Source: an uncultured Lachnospiraceae bacterium
GTDB taxonomy: Bacteria; Bacillota; Clostridia; Lachnospirales; Lachnospiraceae
NCBI GenBank assembly: GCA_949076555.1
Contig: CARUOB010000015.1
Span: forward strand, 1 to 48,472
DNA: 48,472 bases
Direction: 5' to 3'
The notes below the pieces were generated by a model. The model searched no databases. It was not told where the DNA came from and was given only the letters and a program-made list of their open reading frames with translations. Every line of letters begins with the position of its first letter. The first letter of the stretch is position 1. Positions 7,486-13,873 of the stretch are shown here, in pieces. A program made the position numbers and the translations under genes.

Positions 7486-9047
7486 TCACGATACCTGCGA
7501 CAAAGAACAGATTCACAGCAGATTTACTTGGCAGCCTGAAAAAACGCAGGGTGGCGGCATACGCCCGCGTTTCCACCGACCACGAGGAGCAGCAGAGCAG
7601 CTATGAGGCGCAGGTGGATTATTACACAAATTATATCAACGGCAGGGACGACTGGGAATTTGTATCCGTGTACGCTGATGAAGGCATAATCGGCTGTAAT
7701 ACAAAGAAGCGCGACGGCTTCAATAAAATGGTGGAGGACGCCCTTGCAGGGCGGATCGACCTTATCATCACTAAAAGCGTATCCCGTTTTGCAAGGAACA
7801 CGGTTGACAGCCTCACCACCATCCGCAGGCTGAAAGAAAGCGGCGTGGAGTGCTACTTTGAAAAAGAAAACATCTGGACATTTGACGGCAAGGGCGAGCT
7901 GCTCCTTACAATCATGTCCTCGCTGGCACAGGAGGAGAGCCGTTCCATTTCGGAGAACTGCACCTGGGGTCAGAGAAAGCGTTTTGCCGACGGCAAGGTA
8001 ACCGTGCCGTTCAAACGGTTCCTCGGCTATGACAGGGGCGAGGACGGCAACCTTGTGGTAAACGAGGAACAGGCAAAGACTGTACGCAGGATTTACGGGC
8101 TTTTCCTGCAGGGGCGTTCGCCTTATGCGATAGCCAGGATACTGATGGCTGACGGGGTTCCCTCACCAGGCGGCAAAAAGACGTGGGCATCCGGGACGGT
8201 GAAAAGCATCCTGACAAACGAAAAGTACAAAGGGGATGCGCTCCTGCAGAAAGTGTACACGGTGGACTTTCTCTCTAAAAAGAAGAAAGTCAATGAAGGA
8301 GAAGTCCCGCAGTATTATTTAGAGGGCAACCATCCGGCAATCATATCTCCGCAGGAATTTGATGCGGTACAGAAGCAGATGGCACTCCGATGCCCAGGGA
8401 AGAACCGCCAGAGCTGCGTCAGCACTTTCTCAAGCAAAATAAAGTGCGGTGACTGTGGGAGCTGGTACGGCTCCAAGGTCTGGCATTCTACCAGCAAGTA
8501 CCGCAAGACCATCTGGCAGTGCAACCACAAATTTGACGGCGGCGAGAAATGTACCACGCCCCATCTTGATGAAGAAACAATAAAGGATCTTTTCGTGAAG
8601 GCGGTCAATATCCTCCTGAATGAGAAAGATGAGATCATTGAGAACTTTAACGCCATCAAGGATACACTCTTTGATTTGCGGCCGTTGGAAACGGAGCAGT
8701 CACAGCTTCAGGAAGAACTGAATGTGGTAGCAGAACTGGTACAGCAGTGTATCAAAGAAAATGCACGGATTGCCCTCGACCAGAAGGAGTATCAGAAACG
8801 GTATGACGGGCTGGCAAAGCGGTTAGACAGTGTGCAGGGGCGACTGGATGAGGTAAGCCAGGCCATTACGGAAAAACAGGCACACAGAGAAAAAATAGAG
8901 ATGTTCCTTGAAGGGCTGCAAAAGCAGGAAGAGCTTATTACAGAATTTGATGAGGATTTATGGTACAGCTTGATAGAATATGTGACAGTTTTCGATAAAG
9001 AAGATATCCGTTTTACCTTTAAGGATGGAAGGGAAATAAAAGTGTAA
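7470..9047 (+). CDS. Large serine recombinase 2 (intact integrase)
   Basis: A complete 525-aa protein. The resolvase domain carries the catalytic serine in AAYARVSTD (residues about 30-38), TKSVSRFARN and SLAQEESRSISENC. It is followed by the recombinase domain (GYDRGEDGNLVVNEEQAKTV), one zinc ribbon (KIKCGDCGSWYG...CNHK...C) and a long coiled coil (residues about 410-490). GTG is used as start after GGAAGGGGG, overlapping recombinase 1 by 16 nt, so the two were co-transcribed. Paired serine recombinases of this kind integrate and excise Firmicutes prophages. The gene lies inside the inverted segment and is a candidate catalyst for the inversion. Confidence 0.93.
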   Translation: MAKNVVTIPATKNRFTADLLGSLKKRRVAAYARVSTDHEEQQSSYEAQVDYYTNYINGRDDWEFVSVYADEGIIGCNTKKRDGFNKMVEDALAGRIDLIITKSVSRFARNTVDSLTTIRRLKESGVECYFEKENIWTFDGKGELLLTIMSSLAQEESRSISENCTWGQRKRFADGKVTVPFKRFLGYDRGEDGNLVVNEEQAKTVRRIYGLFLQGRSPYAIARILMADGVPSPGGKKTWASGTVKSILTNEKYKGDALLQKVYTVDFLSKKKKVNEGEVPQYYLEGNHPAIISPQEFDAVQKQMALRCPGKNRQSCVSTFSSKIKCGDCGSWYGSKVWHSTSKYRKTIWQCNHKFDGGEKCTTPHLDEETIKDLFVKAVNILLNEKDEIIENFNAIKDTLFDLRPLETEQSQLQEELNVVAELVQQCIKENARIALDQKEYQKRYDGLAKRLDSVQGRLDEVSQAITEKQAHREKIEMFLEGLQKQEELITEFDEDLWYSLIEYVTVFDKEDIRFTFKDGREIKV

Positions 9048-9053
9048 AAGCAA

Positions 9054-9101
9054 TATCCTCTTACTACTGGTTGAAAAAGGTATTGGCAGTAAGAGGATAT
9101 G
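9054..9101 (+). terminator. Perfect 13-bp inverted repeat after recombinase 2
   Basis: ATATCCTCTTACT at 9054-9066 pairs perfectly with AGTAAGAGGATAT at 9089-9101 around a 22-nt loop, starting 6 nt after the recombinase stop. No T-run follows, so it may be a weak terminator or a recombinase-binding site. A second small dyad, GTGT-N13-ACAC, follows at about 9105-9125. Since serine integrases usually sit next to their attachment site, this interval is the best place for an att site, but no core can be proven. Confidence 0.4.
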
Positions 9102-9286
9102 AAGTGTACCCAATTTGTGGACACCCTAATAGTTCTCCTTGTGTTTATGTGGTTTAAGCTGCTTGATTACCTATCAGCTCAATTATCCTATATTGTCAGG
9201 AATGCAGGGAAGTTATTTGTTATTATAAAAGTTGTAAAGTGTGTTATAAAGTATTGGCATCTATAGAAAAACTTCAAAACAAATAG
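9102..9286. other. Intergenic stretch before the cassette promoter
   Basis: AT-rich DNA with no convincing gene between the recombinase 2 repeat and the promoter at 9287. Composition changes here from the GC-richer integrase genes to the AT-rich cassette, so the boundary of the prophage may be within it. Confidence 0.4.
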
Positions 9287-9315
9287 TTGACAAATAGAAA
9301 ACAATGGTTTAAACT
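9287..9315 (+). promoter_or_regulatory. SigmaA-type promoter of the cassette
   Basis: TTGACA at 9287-9292 is a perfect -35, followed by a 17-bp spacer and TAAACT at 9310-9315 as -10. The palindrome at 9316 begins directly after the -10, over the expected transcription start. It now drives only the NrtR-like gene and the SIR2 N-terminal piece; in the inverted-back arrangement it would drive the whole operon. Confidence 0.75.
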
Positions 9316-9344
9316 AATGTTATTAACAAATTGTTACTAACATT
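9316..9344 (+). promoter_or_regulatory. 29-bp near-perfect palindromic operator
   Basis: The 29 bp are palindromic except for one mismatched pair and the central base. Each half contains GTTA-N-TAAC (GTTATTAAC and GTTACTAAC). It overlaps the likely transcription start and lies 29 bp before the start codon of a NUDIX/winged-helix regulator, so autorepression by that protein is the natural reading. Confidence 0.7.
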
Positions 9345-9373
9345 TTAGAGATAACAAAACAAAAGGAATCCTA

Positions 9374-10207
9374 ATGACTGAACAAGAATATTTAAAACAA
9401 TATGACAGTAGCAAATATGCAAAACCATCTGTAACTGTTGATATCGTCATTTTCTCTTTATTCGAGGAGTTGTGTGCAAATTATAGGAAACTTCCTCAAA
9501 AAAAGTTGAAAATTTTGCTTATCCGTCGAGGAACACACCCCTATCAAGGGATGTATGCACTTCCAGGCGGTTTTGCAAAACCAAATGAAACTTTAGAGTT
9601 AGCCGCATTTAGAGAATTACAGGAAGAAACTGGTGCGAGTTGTAATTACTTACAGCAGTTGCGGACATTTAGTAACCCTGACCGCGACCCAAGGCAATGG
9701 ATCATTACCTGTGCTTACACAGCACTCGTGAATGGAACAGACTTAAAAATCTCGGCTGGTTCTGATGCGGCAGGTGCAGAATGGTTCAATGTTCAATTGT
9801 TAAAAAATTATGAAAAGGAAAATCGATGGATTTTATCTTTGAGAAATATTAATTCTTTATTACAGGCAACCATGATTGAAAAACCTGAAAACAAAGTTGA
9901 TGAATTGCCTGGTTTAGAATTAATTGAGACAGATGCCTTAGCTTTCGACCATGCATTGATTATTACATATGCCTTGCTAAAACTTCGTGAACATATTAAA
10001 CGTGAGCCTATTATTTTTAATATGTTGCCAGAAAAGTTTACGTTGACAGAAGCTCAGCAAGCATATGAGGCTATATTAGGGGAAAAAGTATATGCACAAG
10101 TATTTCGAAGAAAAATTGCGAATTTCGTAGAGGAGACTTTGGAGTATACGGAAACTGGTGGCCATAGGCCATCCAAGTTGTATAGAAAAAAGAAAACTCT
10201 TAATTAA
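9374..10207 (+). CDS. NrtR-like NUDIX-winged-helix regulator
   Basis: Residues about 20-150 are a NUDIX domain with an intact box (GGFAKPNETLELAAFRELQEETG). Residues about 205-277 match the C-terminal winged helix of NrtR-family repressors: LPEKFTLTEAQQAYEAILG, FRRKIANFVEE and PSKLYRKK. NrtR proteins sense ADP-ribose or related NAD breakdown products and control NAD metabolism. In many NrtR proteins the NUDIX box is degenerate; here it looks catalytically complete, so the protein may also hydrolyse its ligand. AAGGA precedes the ATG by 7 nt. A regulator that senses an NADase product upstream of a SIR2 gene makes a coherent circuit. Function is inferred from family. Confidence 0.87.
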   Translation: MTEQEYLKQYDSSKYAKPSVTVDIVIFSLFEELCANYRKLPQKKLKILLIRRGTHPYQGMYALPGGFAKPNETLELAAFRELQEETGASCNYLQQLRTFSNPDRDPRQWIITCAYTALVNGTDLKISAGSDAAGAEWFNVQLLKNYEKENRWILSLRNINSLLQATMIEKPENKVDELPGLELIETDALAFDHALIITYALLKLREHIKREPIIFNMLPEKFTLTEAQQAYEAILGEKVYAQVFRRKIANFVEETLEYTETGGHRPSKLYRKKKTLN

Positions 10208-10229
10208 AAAAGAGGGAGGCAGAGTGACA

Positions 10230-10769
10230 ATGGATAACAATAACAAGAGTACTAATTATATGGAACAAAAAAGTTGCAAAAATACTGATACAACAAAGCA
10301 AAATGAGCGTGAAAACACGATCATGTTAGACAAAAAAGTTATTAATAATGTAAAAACTCTGTCCTTTGATGATATTATGAATTTTTGGCCTTCTAATCGG
10401 ACTGTATTTCGGGAAATAAAGGATAATCTTTTTGATATCGTTCCTATGATAGGCGCAGGGTTATCTCAGAATATTACGAAAGACGGAGTTTCATTTCCAA
10501 CTTGGGAAAGGCTATTACGGCAGTATGCTGAGCAAATGGGAGCCAAAGAAAGAGCTATTATTGAATGGGAGTTAGACGCTGGCAATTATGAGAATGCTGC
10601 AGAAAGATTGGCAGATATTGTTGGCGAAAGGGCATTGCTGACATATATTAGACAAGAATTTAGTACTGACAAAATTGATATAGAAAAACTTAAAACCAGC
10701 ACCATAGCCGAAGTTGTAAAATTATTCAGTAAAAGGCCTGAACCTTTGCGTAAATCTCACGGTCGATGA
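10230..10769 (+). CDS. SIR2-like protein, N-terminal part (gene split by inversion)
   Basis: The ATG at 10230 follows AGGGAGG by about 11 nt, 23 nt after the NrtR-like gene. After about 60 residues of leader, FDIVPMIGAGLSQ is the NAD-binding Rossmann signature of SIR2 domains, followed by FPTWERLLRQYAEQMG and NYENAAERLADIVG. The native sequence ends at VKLFSKR-P near 10739; the last nine residues (EPLRKSHGR) are antisense recombinase DNA. The rest of the protein is at 5183-6473 on the other strand. The rejoined protein is about 600 aa. As it stands this piece lacks the catalytic histidine region and should be inactive. Confidence 0.85.
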   Translation: MDNNNKSTNYMEQKSCKNTDTTKQNERENTIMLDKKVINNVKTLSFDDIMNFWPSNRTVFREIKDNLFDIVPMIGAGLSQNITKDGVSFPTWERLLRQYAEQMGAKERAIIEWELDAGNYENAAERLADIVGERALLTYIRQEFSTDKIDIEKLKTSTIAEVVKLFSKRPEPLRKSHGR

Positions 10770-11616
10770 TGGCTTCGTGGCAGTCGGCCATATAATACTG
10801 CGGAAGTTCTCCATTGTTTTTTACCTTTGTTTTTGTGATAGGGTCTGCCATGTCGCATTTCTGCCGCCTGATATCCCCGGCATAGACCTCATTAAAGATC
10901 AACTGCCGCACTGAGCCTTCCTGGAACTCATTCCCAAGCACCGAACGGATGCCTGCCTTGTTCATGCTCTCAGCAATGCAGCGGAAGGAAACGCCGTCAA
11001 TGTACATCTGGAACATCCAGCGGACAGCTTCCGCCTCTTCAGGGATAATGATGTATTTTTCCTGCTCCTCATCATACCGGTATCCGAGCAGGCGCTTATT
11101 TGCCACGCCAATCTCCCCGAACTGAAACCTTTTCCTGATGCCCCATTTGCAGTTCTCGCTGATGGAACGGCTCTCTTCCTGTGCAAAGGAGGCAAGGAGC
11201 GAAAGCATCAGTTCCCCGTCCTCTGACAACGAATTGATATGTTCCTTCTCAAAACGGACTTCTATGCCAAGTTCCTTTAAATGCCTTACCGTTTCCAAAA
11301 GGTCTATGGTATTCCTTGCAAACCTTGATATGCTCTTGCATAAAATGATATCAATCTTTCCCGCCTCACAGTCTGCGAGCATACGGATAAATTCATCACG
11401 TTTCGATATATCCGTGCCGCTTATCCCGCAGTCAGCGTACACGCCTGCATATTCCCATTCGGGGTTGCCCTGTATCAGGGAGCTGTAATAACTTATCTGT
11501 GCGGAAACCGAATTCATGAGCCGTTCCGTATCCCTCGACACCCTTGCATAAGCCGCCGCTTTTTTACGCTTTGGCAGGGCGGGGACTGCAGGCTCTATCC
11601 TGCTGATCTTCTTCAT
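10726..11616 (-). CDS. Recombinase 1, N-terminal catalytic part (split by inversion)
   Basis: It starts with a good site (GGAAGGAG, 6 nt before the ATG). AAAYARVSRD carries the catalytic serine, and CKSISRFARN, SFAQEESRSISENC and the recombinase domain (GYRYDEEQEKYIIIPEEAEAV) follow. The native sequence reaches IYAKVQ near 10740 and then reads three foreign residues (AFY) to a stop. The three-zinc-ribbon C-terminal half is at 6474-7485 on the plus strand. Without it, DNA binding and synapsis should be impaired. It is preceded by a small SHOCT-like gene and a helix-turn-helix gene, forming the phage integrase module. Confidence 0.9.
   Translation of the reverse strand: MKKISRIEPAVPALPKRKKAAAYARVSRDTERLMNSVSAQISYYSSLIQGNPEWEYAGVYADCGISGTDISKRDEFIRMLADCEAGKIDIILCKSISRFARNTIDLLETVRHLKELGIEVRFEKEHINSLSEDGELMLSLLASFAQEESRSISENCKWGIRKRFQFGEIGVANKRLLGYRYDEEQEKYIIIPEEAEAVRWMFQMYIDGVSFRCIAESMNKAGIRSVLGNEFQEGSVRQLIFNEVYAGDIRRQKCDMADPITKTKVKNNGELPQYYMADCHEAIIDREIYAKVQAFY
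10736..10739. other. Right inversion junction (core GCCT)
   Basis: To the left the plus strand encodes SIR2; to the right the minus strand encodes recombinase 1. Flanks of the two junctions share AAGG-x-T just outside the core, with a 1-nt offset, and otherwise differ. That pattern fits a large serine recombinase acting on two dissimilar sites with a common short core. Confidence 0.85.
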
Positions 11617-11659
11617 GAAATCAACTCCTTCCGCTACTATACATCACTCTGAAAGGGCA

Positions 11660-11836
11660 TTAAGTCAAGGGTTTTCCGGCTAATAATGTACCCAAAGTCG
11701 GGCGGTATTTTTCGAGCAGTATTGTATCAATTTCCGAATATTCTTCCTTTGAGATGATGCCTTTTTCAAGCATGGATCTTGCCACGGAAAGGGATATGCG
11801 GTACATCTTTTCTGCCCTGAACTGCTTCTCATCCAT
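11660..11836 (-). CDS. Small SHOCT-like protein of the integrase module
   Basis: The ATG at 11836 overlaps the end of the upstream gene by 8 nt, giving about 58 aa. The pattern SMLEKGIISKEEYSEIDTIL resembles the short SHOCT motif (a helix-turn-helix-like oligomerisation segment with LxxxGxIxxEEF). Small proteins of this kind are common directly upstream of serine recombinases in Lachnospiraceae elements, where they may be directionality or regulatory factors. That role is inferred from position only. Confidence 0.65.
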   Translation of the reverse strand: MDEKQFRAEKMYRISLSVARSMLEKGIISKEEYSEIDTILLEKYRPTLGTLLAGKPLT

Positions 11837-12257
11837 TACTATCACCGCCTTTGAAACGGCTTCTGACATAGCATTCATGAGAGCAATATTTCCGATGTGA
11901 ATTACCATAAGCTGTGAACTTCTTTCCGCAGCCGGCACAGGTAAAAAAATAGACCGCCCTCTGCTTTATCTGATCAGGATGTTCATGCCACCATTTCTCA
12001 CGGCATTCACGGCAGCAGAATATTTTTTTCTTTATTCCCTCAGTCTGCCGCAGCTCATTCCCACATTCACGGCAGAAGCCCTCTTTCGGCTGTTCATCTG
12101 GACTTACTGTTTTACCGGGCATTTCACCTGCCAGCCCATTCCTCCTGCAGAAGCTCCTGACCGTATCCCTTGAGATAGCCAGTTCCTTTGCAATCGCTGT
12201 ATATCCGCAGCCCTCTTTTCTAAGCTGTATGATCTGCTGCCTCTGTCCGTCAGTCAT
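11829..12257 (-). CDS. Helix-turn-helix and zinc-finger protein of the integrase module
   Basis: I start it at the ATG at 12257 (MTDGQRQQIIQLRKEG), with GGGAGG upstream; the frame continues further but that part is not protein-like. Residues about 1-40 form a sigma-70-region-4-like helix-turn-helix (GYTAIAKELAISRDTVRSF). Two zinc-binding knuckles follow (CRECG...CCRECR and CAGCGKKF...YCSHEC). Such proteins are often encoded next to serine recombinases in prophages and are thought to regulate the lysogeny module. Its overlap with the next gene suggests co-translation. Confidence 0.75.
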   Translation of the reverse strand: MTDGQRQQIIQLRKEGCGYTAIAKELAISRDTVRSFCRRNGLAGEMPGKTVSPDEQPKEGFCRECGNELRQTEGIKKKIFCCRECREKWWHEHPDQIKQRAVYFFTCAGCGKKFTAYGNSHRKYCSHECYVRSRFKGGDSNG

Positions 12258-12449
12258 AAAATAACGCCTCCCATATCTATGGAAAATCCCATGCCGATTT
12301 GATGGGATATTCTCCAAAAACAAACTGCCTCTCACTATACGGAGATTTGGAGGCGGTTTTGGTACACCAAAAATCAAAATATTGTTTTGTGTCATTTTAT
12401 GAATGACGGGCTTGTCACTATTCACGACCATTTTCGACTAAGAAACAAC
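12258..12449. other. Intergenic stretch between integrase module and lysis genes
   Basis: No gene is visible. It contains an imperfect dyad (AAACTGCCTC near 12323, GAGGCGGTTT near 12351) that could be a weak terminator or a regulatory site, and presumably the promoter of the helix-turn-helix gene, although I see no clear -35/-10 pair. Confidence 0.35.
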
Positions 12450-12497
12450 AAAAAAAAACCGCAGGCACTGAACCCAAATACGGGGGAGTGCCTGCGG
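12450..12497 (-). terminator. Strong terminator at the end of the late operon
   Basis: CCGCAGGCACT at 12459-12469 pairs perfectly with AGTGCCTGCGG at 12487-12497. On the minus strand the 11-bp GC-rich stem is followed by a T-run (A-run at 12450-12458). It ends the late transcript directly after the amidase gene. Confidence 0.9.
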
Positions 12498-12506
12498 CAT
12501 AATACT

Positions 12507-13379
12507 TTATCTCAACAATTCATTTACTTTTTTTTGCACGGCGGAATAATCATATCCTGCGGCAGTGAGTTTCTGCTTACGCTCATCACCATTTCCCCAG
12601 TCGCCACGGATAACTTCACGGGCGATGGCATCAATGGATTTCTTTGTGCCTGGTGCATCAGCCGGATATACCTTTTTGCCATTTTCATCAAACACAGAAT
12701 AACCTTTATTGGAATCGGCGCATTTCTTCGCATTCGCAAGGACGCTGAACGCACCTCTCTGCGATTTGCTGTCCGCCCAGGTCCTGCGTACACGATAAAG
12801 CTGCTTTGCATCAGTTATGGGCTTAGACACAGAAGAACCACCAAGAGCCGCTGTAACCCTGCCTGCCAGATCGCCGAGCCTTGCATACAGCCAGTTACCA
12901 GGGCAGGATTTGTTTGCAAACCAGCGGTGAACTGTCAGCACCATCTCATCCGATTTTGGCGTATAGTTTAAGGTCTTGTTCCTGTCACCGAGCCACAGCA
13001 GCTTCTTTTTGCCGTTCCGCCTGCAGATATCCGTGCAGAGTTTAATGAGCGAATCATAAACTTTGCTGTTCATTGCATACGGCTCCGTTTTATCACTGGC
13101 ACACTCAATAGTGACAGCCCTCTGATCGTTTGCGTTAGATGAGGAACACCAGGAGCGGTTTTTCTCTTCCACGCACAAAGAAACTTTTCCGTCCGTGCCA
13201 ATCCCGTAATTACAGCTTGCCTGCCTTGACGGGCTTGTAAAGCATCCGCAGATACTCTCTGCAGAAAGCTGTCCAACAACACAGTGCGGCGTGATGCGGT
13301 CAATGCTGTGCGTCCTCTGTCCCGAATGGTTCGGGCTGAGCCTGGTGTAAGCCACCATAGAACTGTTTGTATAAGCCAT
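12507..13379 (-). CDS. Endolysin, N-acetylmuramoyl-L-alanine amidase
   Basis: Residues about 5-160 match an amidase_2/PGRP-type domain: ITPHCVVGQLSAESI with the first zinc-ligand histidine, VTIECASDK, and VLTVHRWFANKSCPGNWL with the second histidine and the cysteine ligand. A linker with an SPOR-like stretch (YRVRRTWADSKSQRGAF) follows. The C-terminal 45 residues (IAREVIRGDWGNGDERKQ) are a Cpl-7/CW_7-type wall-binding repeat. It cleaves the bond between muramic acid and L-alanine for lysis. No signal peptide is present, consistent with export through the holin encoded upstream. Confidence 0.92.
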   Translation of the reverse strand: MAYTNSSMVAYTRLSPNHSGQRTHSIDRITPHCVVGQLSAESICGCFTSPSRQASCNYGIGTDGKVSLCVEEKNRSWCSSSNANDQRAVTIECASDKTEPYAMNSKVYDSLIKLCTDICRRNGKKKLLWLGDRNKTLNYTPKSDEMVLTVHRWFANKSCPGNWLYARLGDLAGRVTAALGGSSVSKPITDAKQLYRVRRTWADSKSQRGAFSVLANAKKCADSNKGYSVFDENGKKVYPADAPGTKKSIDAIAREVIRGDWGNGDERKQKLTAAGYDYSAVQKKVNELLR

Positions 13380-13381
13380 GA

Positions 13382-13795
13382 TTATTCGTCCTCACTTTCC
13401 GAGCGGCTGTGCAGTTGCTCTAATACTGTTTTGATTTTTTCAGGGACAGGAAGTCCCAGGTATGCCGCATTCTCCAAAAGACTCACTCCCTCATTGGAAA
13501 TGTAGAAAAAGATGACCGCTGTCCTTAAAACGCAGCCTGTTCCGATAACCTGCACGTCAAGGATGTTTGCGACACCCACAAGCAGAAAAATCAGCACCTT
13601 TTTGAAAATGCCTTTGAATCCGACTTCGCTTGACAGCCTGTGGTCGATGACCGCACACATAACGCCTGTGATATAGTCAATGGCCACAAATGCAATAAGC
13701 GCATACAGCAGTCCGTCACAACCGCCGAGAAACCAGCCGAGCCACCCTCCGATGGCCGTAAAAATGAGTTGGATAAAGTTCCAGAATTCTTTCAT
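13382..13795 (-). CDS. Phage holin (holin_4_1-like family)
   Basis: Start at MKEFWNF (ATG 13795), preceded by GGAGGT. About 137 aa with three to four hydrophobic segments (FIQLIFTAIGGWLGWFLGG, LLYALIAFVAIDYITGV, VLIFLLVGVANIL, TAVIFFYISNEG) and the DYITGV motif typical of this family of toxin-secretion/lysis holins. The C-terminus is charged (HSRSESEDE). It lies directly upstream of the amidase, forming a lysis cassette. Confidence 0.92.
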   Translation of the reverse strand: MKEFWNFIQLIFTAIGGWLGWFLGGCDGLLYALIAFVAIDYITGVMCAVIDHRLSSEVGFKGIFKKVLIFLLVGVANILDVQVIGTGCVLRTAVIFFYISNEGVSLLENAAYLGLPVPEKIKTVLEQLHSRSESEDE

Positions 13796-13827
13796 GTTAA
13801 GACCTCCGTTTCTTAAATTTTTGTATG

Positions 13828-13852
13828 AAAAAAGCACCCCGTGACGAGATGC
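13828..13852 (-). terminator. Terminator between tail and lysis genes
   Basis: On the minus strand a stem with GU pairs (GCATCTCG-TCA-CGGGGTGC) is followed by six T. It lies between the collar-type tail gene and the holin, so lysis genes may be expressed partly by read-through. Confidence 0.65.
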
Positions 13853-13873
13853 AGATTTCCGATTGATATTTCA

